The position numbers and the translations under genes were made by a program. From JAYZAP01 sp964645285 (GTDB lineage: Bacteria > Pseudomonadota > Alphaproteobacteria > JAAXGF01), in assembly GCA_964645285.1 (NCBI GenBank), contig CAZYDR010000134.1, positions 1 through 9,256 on the forward strand: a stretch of 9,256 nucleotides of DNA. The letters are read 5' to 3'. The notes under the pieces were generated by a model, which saw nothing but the letters and a program-made list of their open reading frames with translations, searched no databases and was not told the origin of the DNA. The stretch's first letter is position 1. Every line of letters starts with the position of its first letter. Positions 5,782 through 9,256 of the stretch are shown piece by piece.

Positions 5782-6693
5782 ATGACACTCGATTCGGATA
5801 TGCTGTTCGATCGCCGCCGGCTCACTCGCCGGCTGGTAGCATGGCGTATTGCCGCCATTGTCGCCGCCGTGGCCGTTGTCTTGGCCTTGGTGGCGCGCTT
5901 CGATGGCGTGCTCGACCGCGATCACGTGGCCCGCTACACGGTTGACGGTCTGATCATCGACGATGTGGATGTCTTCGCCGCCCTGGCCGAGGTTGCCGAT
6001 GACGATAAGGCCAAGGCGTTAATCGTCCATATCGACAGCCCCGGCGGCACCTTCGTGGGCGGTGAAATGCTGTTTGAAGCCCTACGCGAGGTCGCCGAGG
6101 CCAAGCCGGTGGTCGCCGTCATGGGAACCGTGGCGGCCTCGGCCGGCTATATGGTAGCGGTCGCCAGCGACCGCATCTACGCCCGTCAGGGCACTATTAC
6201 GGGCTCCATCGGCGTCATCATGCAGACCACCGACATCACCGGCCTGCTGGAGAAAATCGGGGTATCCGCCGAGGCCATCAAGAGCGCGCCCCTGAAGGCC
6301 GTACCATCGCCCCTGGAACCCCTGACCGCCGAGGCCCGCGCCGCCACCCAGGCGATCATCGACGACATGCAGGACCTGTTTACGGCCATGGTGGCTGAAC
6401 GCCGCGGTTTCGACGAGGCGCGGGTGCGGACCCTGGCCGATGGCCGGGTCTATTCCGGCCGCCAGTCCCTGGCCAACGGCCTGATCGACGCCATCGGCGG
6501 CGAGGCCGAAGCCCGCCAATGGCTGAGCGAGGAAATGGGCGTCGCCGCCAGCCTGCCAATCGAAGACGTGACCATTGGCGACGAGACCGAGGCATGGCTT
6601 CCCGGGCTTCGCAGACTATCTGAAAATATGTTGCTGTCAGAACGACTTACCCTTGACGGCTTGGTCTCTGTCTGGCACCCTGACGTCCGCTAA
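5782..6693 (+). CDS. sppA: Signal peptide peptidase SppA, 36K type (S49 serine protease)
   Basis: SppA is a membrane-anchored serine protease that degrades cleaved signal peptides. The 303-residue product starts with a short cytoplasmic basic stretch (DRRRLTRRL at 10-18) and one membrane segment at about 20-38. The S49 core follows, with HIDSPGG at 83-89 and the nucleophile S120 in VAASAGYM. TGSIGVIM lies at 140-147, and the catalytic lysine K172 is in APLKAVPSP. The 52-residue Ser-Lys spacing equals that of Bacillus subtilis SppA (S147/K199). I chose ATG 5782 over the in-frame ATG 5740 for two reasons: MTLDSDMLFDRRRL resembles relatives' N-termini, and the extra 14 residues are encoded by the hairpin. 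GGA 4 bases upstream is only a weak ribosome site. The gene lies between rpsA and ihfB, as in other alphaproteobacteria. Confidence 0.93.
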   Translation: MTLDSDMLFDRRRLTRRLVAWRIAAIVAAVAVVLALVARFDGVLDRDHVARYTVDGLIIDDVDVFAALAEVADDDKAKALIVHIDSPGGTFVGGEMLFEALREVAEAKPVVAVMGTVAASAGYMVAVASDRIYARQGTITGSIGVIMQTTDITGLLEKIGVSAEAIKSAPLKAVPSPLEPLTAEARAATQAIIDDMQDLFTAMVAERRGFDEARVRTLADGRVYSGRQSLANGLIDAIGGEAEARQWLSEEMGVAASLPIEDVTIGDETEAWLPGLRRLSENMLLSERLTLDGLVSVWHPDVR

Positions 6694-6793
6694 AGGAACC
6701 GTCTGGTAGATTCACCGGTCGGCTGAAGCTCGGGGTACACAAGAAAATCTAATTTTTGGCCCTGGTTCGTGACTGGAATTGCACGGGGTGACC

Positions 6794-7078
6794 ATGACTA
6801 GGTCGCAGTTGATTTTTCGCTTGGCGGAACTCAATCCGCACCTCTTTCACCGCGATGTCGAACGGATCGTGGCGATGGTGTTCGACGAGGTCTCGGCCGC
6901 GCTGGCCCGGGGCGAACGGGTCGAACTCCGTGGTTTCGGGGCGTTTTCCGTAAAGTCGCGCGGCGCTCGCGTGGGACGTAATCCGCGGACCGGTGAGGCG
7001 GTTCAGGTTGCCGCTAAACACTTGCCATACTTCAAGACCGGCAAGAAACTGCGGGAACGGCTCAACGAAGGACGCTAG
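6794..7078 (+). CDS. ihfB: Integration host factor subunit beta
   Basis: IHF-beta pairs with IHF-alpha to bind and sharply bend specific DNA sites, serving nucleoid structure, promoter activation and site-specific recombination. The 94 residues equal the family length. Landmarks are MTRSQLIFRLAELNP at the start, the dimer/saddle region RVELRGFGAF at 42-51, and the DNA-intercalating arm GRNPRTGE at 61-68. The C-terminus is the typical KHLPYFKTGKKLRERLN (75-91), which separates IHF-beta from HU. The ATG at 6794 has GGGG 5 bases upstream; an in-frame TTG at 6779 is less likely. A 100-base gap from sppA leaves room for a promoter, though I cannot identify one. lapA follows after 30 bases, an order (ihfB-lapA) also seen in many proteobacteria. 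Confidence 0.95.
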   Translation: MTRSQLIFRLAELNPHLFHRDVERIVAMVFDEVSAALARGERVELRGFGAFSVKSRGARVGRNPRTGEAVQVAAKHLPYFKTGKKLRERLNEGR

Positions 7079-7108
7079 AGCGTCGTTGGCCTCCAAGGTG
7101 AGGATACG

Positions 7109-7438
7109 GTGAAATTTATCAGTCGCATTATCGCGGTACCGATCGCGATAATTGTCGTCGCCTTCGCAATCGCTAACCGACATTTGATCGAGGTCAGCCT
7201 CGATCCGCTACCGTATACGGTCAGCCTGCCACTTTATCTGGTGGTTATCGGCACCCTGGCTCTGGGCTTTGCCGCCGGCGCCGGCGCGGCGTGGCTTAGT
7301 GGTTACGGCGCCCGCCGTCAGGCGCGGGGCACCAAGGCGCGGATTGTTGCCCTGGAAGCGGAAGTCGCCCGGCTTCGCGAGGTTCGGGCCGAAGCCGGCG
7401 ATCAGGAGCGCTTGCCGCCGTCTGTGGACGCGGCATAA
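7109..7438 (+). CDS. lapA: LapA-family (DUF1049) small inner-membrane protein
   Basis: The 109-residue protein has two hydrophobic segments (about 6-22 and 39-64) flanking NRHLIEVSLDPLP (23-35), the usual DUF1049 layout. A charged, coiled-coil-prone cytoplasmic tail (about 68-95, ARIVALEAEVARLREVRAEA) follows. In Escherichia coli LapA works with LapB in controlling lipopolysaccharide synthesis through LpxC turnover. No lapB follows here, since the next gene is pyrF, so that role is inferred only from the family. The start is GTG at 7109, supported by AAGGTGAGG ending 5 bases upstream. Spacing of 30 bases after ihfB suggests one transcript. The symbol is by family; the orthologue's function in alphaproteobacteria is less certain. 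Confidence 0.85.
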   Translation: MKFISRIIAVPIAIIVVAFAIANRHLIEVSLDPLPYTVSLPLYLVVIGTLALGFAAGAGAAWLSGYGARRQARGTKARIVALEAEVARLREVRAEAGDQERLPPSVDAA

Positions 7439-7446
7439 GGGACACA

Positions 7447-7460
7447 GGCTGGCACCAGCC
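7447..7460 (+). repeat. Palindrome in the lapA-pyrF gap
   Basis: GGCTGG (7447-7452) and CCAGCC (7455-7460) pair perfectly around CA, 9 bases after the lapA stop. No T-run follows. Just downstream lies TATAAC (7473-7478), which could be a -10 element for pyrF, but the spaced -35 (TGGCAC, 7450-7455) is poor and overlaps the palindrome. It may be a transcription boundary or an operator. Confidence 0.35.
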
Positions 7461-7517
7461 GCTGCTCCTTGATATAACGGGCGCCAATCAAGCAGGACGA
7501 AGCGAAGGATCCAAATC

Positions 7518-8246
7518 ATGGTGGATAAGAACGGTGCGGATAGGCTTTTTTGTGCCATCGACACGGTCGATCTCGACAGTGCGGTGACGACCGCGAATTC
7601 GCTTGTCGGGGTTGTCGGCGGCGCCAAGCTGGGGCTCGAATTCTTCACCGCCCACGGTCCTGCCGGGGTCGCCGAGGTGGCCGAATGCGGCCTGCCCATC
7701 TTCCTCGACCTCAAGTACTACGACATTCCCAATACGGTCGCCGGCGCAATCCGGGGCGTCGCCGGGATCAATCCCCACATGCTGACGGTTCATGTAAGCG
7801 GCGGCTCGGCCATGCTGCGCGCGGCCATGGCGGCGTCGTTCCGCCTGGCGTCCCAGAACGACGACAAGCGCCCGCTGGTTATCGGCGTCACGGTTCTCAC
7901 CAGCTTCGACGAAGACGACGTGGCGGCCGTGGGCATGCGCCCGCCGCTCGGCGATCAGGTCCTCCGCCTCGCCGAACTGGCTCAGACCACCGGCCTCGAC
8001 GGGGTGGTTTGCTCGGCCCATGAAATCAGTGAAATCAGGGACCGCTTCGGCGACGAACTCAAGCTGGTGGTACCTGGTATTCGCCCGGCCTGGTCATCGG
8101 CTGACGACCAGAAGCGCATTGTCACCCCAGCCGAGGCTTTGCGCCGGGGCGCTGATTATCTGGTCATTGGCCGGCCCATCACCAAAGCCGACGATCCGGC
8201 CGCCGCCGCCGGGCGTATCGTCGACGAGATGTCCGGCGACGCCTGA
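7518..8246 (+). CDS. pyrF: Orotidine 5'-phosphate decarboxylase
   Basis: PyrF removes CO2 from orotidine monophosphate to make UMP, the last step of de novo pyrimidine synthesis in the cytoplasm. The 242-residue product is a complete TIM barrel of the bacterial type. The catalytic tetrad is visible as K37 (AKLGLEF) with D64, K66 and D69 in LDLKYYDIPNTV. The phosphate-binding parts are PGIRP (186-190) and IGRPIT (217-222), and VTVLTSF (124-130) is also typical. The ATG at 7518 has AAGGA 8 bases upstream, a good ribosome site. A 79-base gap with a palindrome separates it from lapA. trpF follows after 9 bases, so pyrF and trpF are probably co-transcribed. Confidence 0.97.
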   Translation: MVDKNGADRLFCAIDTVDLDSAVTTANSLVGVVGGAKLGLEFFTAHGPAGVAEVAECGLPIFLDLKYYDIPNTVAGAIRGVAGINPHMLTVHVSGGSAMLRAAMAASFRLASQNDDKRPLVIGVTVLTSFDEDDVAAVGMRPPLGDQVLRLAELAQTTGLDGVVCSAHEISEIRDRFGDELKLVVPGIRPAWSSADDQKRIVTPAEALRRGADYLVIGRPITKADDPAAAAGRIVDEMSGDA

Positions 8247-8255
8247 CATTCCGCA

Positions 8256-8906
8256 ATGCCCGTCACCGCAAAAATCTGTGGTGTTAACACGCCCGAGGCC
8301 GTGGCTGCCGCTGTCACCGGTGGCGCCAGTCATATGGGCCTCAATTTCTACCCACCATCGCCGCGCTATGTGACGCCGGTCCTGGCGGCGCGCCTTGCCG
8401 CCGAAGCGCCCGGTGAGGTATGCAGGGTCGGCCTGTTCGTCGATCCCGATGACGGGGTCCTGAAAGCAACGCTCGGCACCGTCGGGCTCGACCTTCTCCA
8501 GCTTCACGGTGACGAGACGGTGGAGCGGGTGGCCGCGGTGCGCCAGCGGTTCGACCTGCCGGTCATGAAGGTGATCCGGGTTGCCGGGGCCGACGATATT
8601 GCCGCCGCCGGCGCCTTTACCGCGGTCGCCGACTGGTTGTTGTTCGATGCGCGGGCGCCGGCCCATATGAAGGATGCGTTGCCCGGCGGTAACGCTCTGA
8701 GCTTCGATTGGGATCTAATTGCCGGACGGGACTGGCCGGTACCGTGGATGCTGTCGGGTGGTCTCGACGCCGGCAACGTGGTTGAAGCAGCGACGATGAC
8801 AAACGCACAAGTTGTCGATGTATCGTCGGGCATTGAAGATCGCCGGGGTCACAAAAGCCCGGCCATGATTACTGAATTCCTCGCCACCGTGGCGGGACTG
8901 AATTAG
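8256..8906 (+). CDS. trpF: Phosphoribosylanthranilate isomerase
   Basis: TrpF carries out the Amadori rearrangement of N-(5-phosphoribosyl)anthranilate to CdRP in tryptophan synthesis. The 216-residue single-domain barrel has the catalytic cysteine C8 in KICG (6-9) and the catalytic aspartate D131 in LLFDARAP. LLQLHG lies at 80-85, and the phosphate-binding loops are LSGGLDAGNV (166-175) and VDVSSGIE (187-194). It is a free-standing enzyme rather than a TrpC-F fusion. Only 9 bases separate it from pyrF and 10 from trpB. No strong ribosome site precedes the ATG, which fits coupling to pyrF. The trpF-trpB order, apart from trpEGDC, is normal in alphaproteobacteria. Confidence 0.97.
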   Translation: MPVTAKICGVNTPEAVAAAVTGGASHMGLNFYPPSPRYVTPVLAARLAAEAPGEVCRVGLFVDPDDGVLKATLGTVGLDLLQLHGDETVERVAAVRQRFDLPVMKVIRVAGADDIAAAGAFTAVADWLLFDARAPAHMKDALPGGNALSFDWDLIAGRDWPVPWMLSGGLDAGNVVEAATMTNAQVVDVSSGIEDRRGHKSPAMITEFLATVAGLN

Positions 8907-8916
8907 AAAGACCGTG

Positions 8917-9256
8917 ATGGAAGCGCCCAATACATTCAAGGCAGGGCCCGACGAGCAGGGCCGCTTCGGCACCTACGGCGGCCGTTTCGTCGCCGAGACC
9001 CTGATGCCGCTGATCCTCGAACTCGAGGCGGCCTATCGCGCCTCTCAGGGCGACCCGGCGTTCAAGGCCGAACTCGACGGCTACATGAAGACCTATGTGG
9101 GTCGTCCCAGTCCGCTCTATTTCGCCGCGCGGCTGACCGAACATTTCGGTGGCGCCAAAATCTACTTCAAGCGCGACGAACTCAACCACACCGGCGCCCA
9201 CAAGATCAACAACTGCGTGGGCCAAATTTTGCTGGCCCGGCGCATGGGCAAGACGC
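8917..9256 (+). CDS. trpB: Tryptophan synthase beta subunit, N-terminal part (cut by window edge)
   Basis: TrpB condenses indole with serine, using pyridoxal phosphate, in complex with TrpA. Only the first 113 of roughly 400 residues are visible, with no defect. The region GRFGTYGGRFVAETLMP (15-31) is the family's N-terminal signature, followed by GRPSPLYFA (62-70). KRDELNHTGAHKINN (85-99) contains the cofactor lysine K96. I chose ATG 8917 over the GTG at 8914; the upstream AGAAAG is a weak ribosome site. The 10-base spacing from trpF points to one transcript, and trpA would be expected next to the right. Confidence 0.97.
   Translation, partial: MEAPNTFKAGPDEQGRFGTYGGRFVAETLMPLILELEAAYRASQGDPAFKAELDGYMKTYVGRPSPLYFAARLTEHFGGAKIYFKRDELNHTGAHKINNCVGQILLARRMGKT

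Noticed and set aside
4006..5925. Long open frame (639 codons) on the minus strand
   Set aside because: It lies antisense to rpsA and the start of sppA, which are unmistakable. Its product has no recognisable domains. Such frames arise from GC-rich codon usage.
7450..7465. Sigma-54-like TGGCAC...GC motif before pyrF
   Set aside because: The GG-to-GC spacing is one base too long for a -24/-12 promoter, and the motif is part of a palindrome.

Overview
The window is GC-rich chromosomal DNA from an alphaproteobacterium, probably of the Rhodospirillales or a close relative. The evidence is the gene order aroA-cmk-rpsA-sppA-ihfB-lapA-pyrF-trpF-trpB, a divergent TIGR02300-type protein next to tRNA-Ala(GGC), a class II (CP4-like) EPSP synthase, and several GTG or TTG-rich start contexts. 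I cannot name the genus. Most of the window is conserved core genome; only the first ~880 bases look like accessory DNA.

Layout. Positions 1-449 hold the 5' end of an IS6-family insertion sequence on the minus strand, cut by the window edge, with a plausible terminal inverted repeat ending near 449. Positions 450-882 have no intact gene, but contain the eroded C-terminal tail of a serine recombinase-type protein (556-693, plus). The tRNA-Ala(GGC) gene (883-958, minus) marks the border with the core block, followed by the small zinc-ribbon/acidic-tail TIGR02300 family gene (1068-1442, minus). A ~240-bp divergent region then leads into a long plus-strand run that continues to the right edge.

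Plus-strand run. aroA and cmk are nearly fused (1-nt gap). rpsA follows behind its own promoter and a structured leader. Then come sppA (membrane-anchored signal peptide peptidase), ihfB (IHF beta subunit) and lapA (small two-helix membrane protein). The run ends with pyrF, trpF and the first 113 codons of trpB. The genes supply aromatic amino-acid precursors (AroA), nucleotides (Cmk, PyrF), tryptophan (TrpF, TrpB), translation (S1) and nucleoid architecture (IHF). They are co-located by conserved synteny rather than forming one pathway.

Hunt result. I found no convincing undescribed defence, CRISPR or biosynthetic system. The items most worth a second look are the recombinase and IS remnants stacked on the tRNA-Ala flank, the 5'-terminal hairpin in the rpsA leader, a perfect 10-bp-arm inverted repeat between rpsA and sppA that also bears on the sppA start, and a CP4-class EPSP synthase that keeps the ancestral glycine at the glyphosate-discriminating position.
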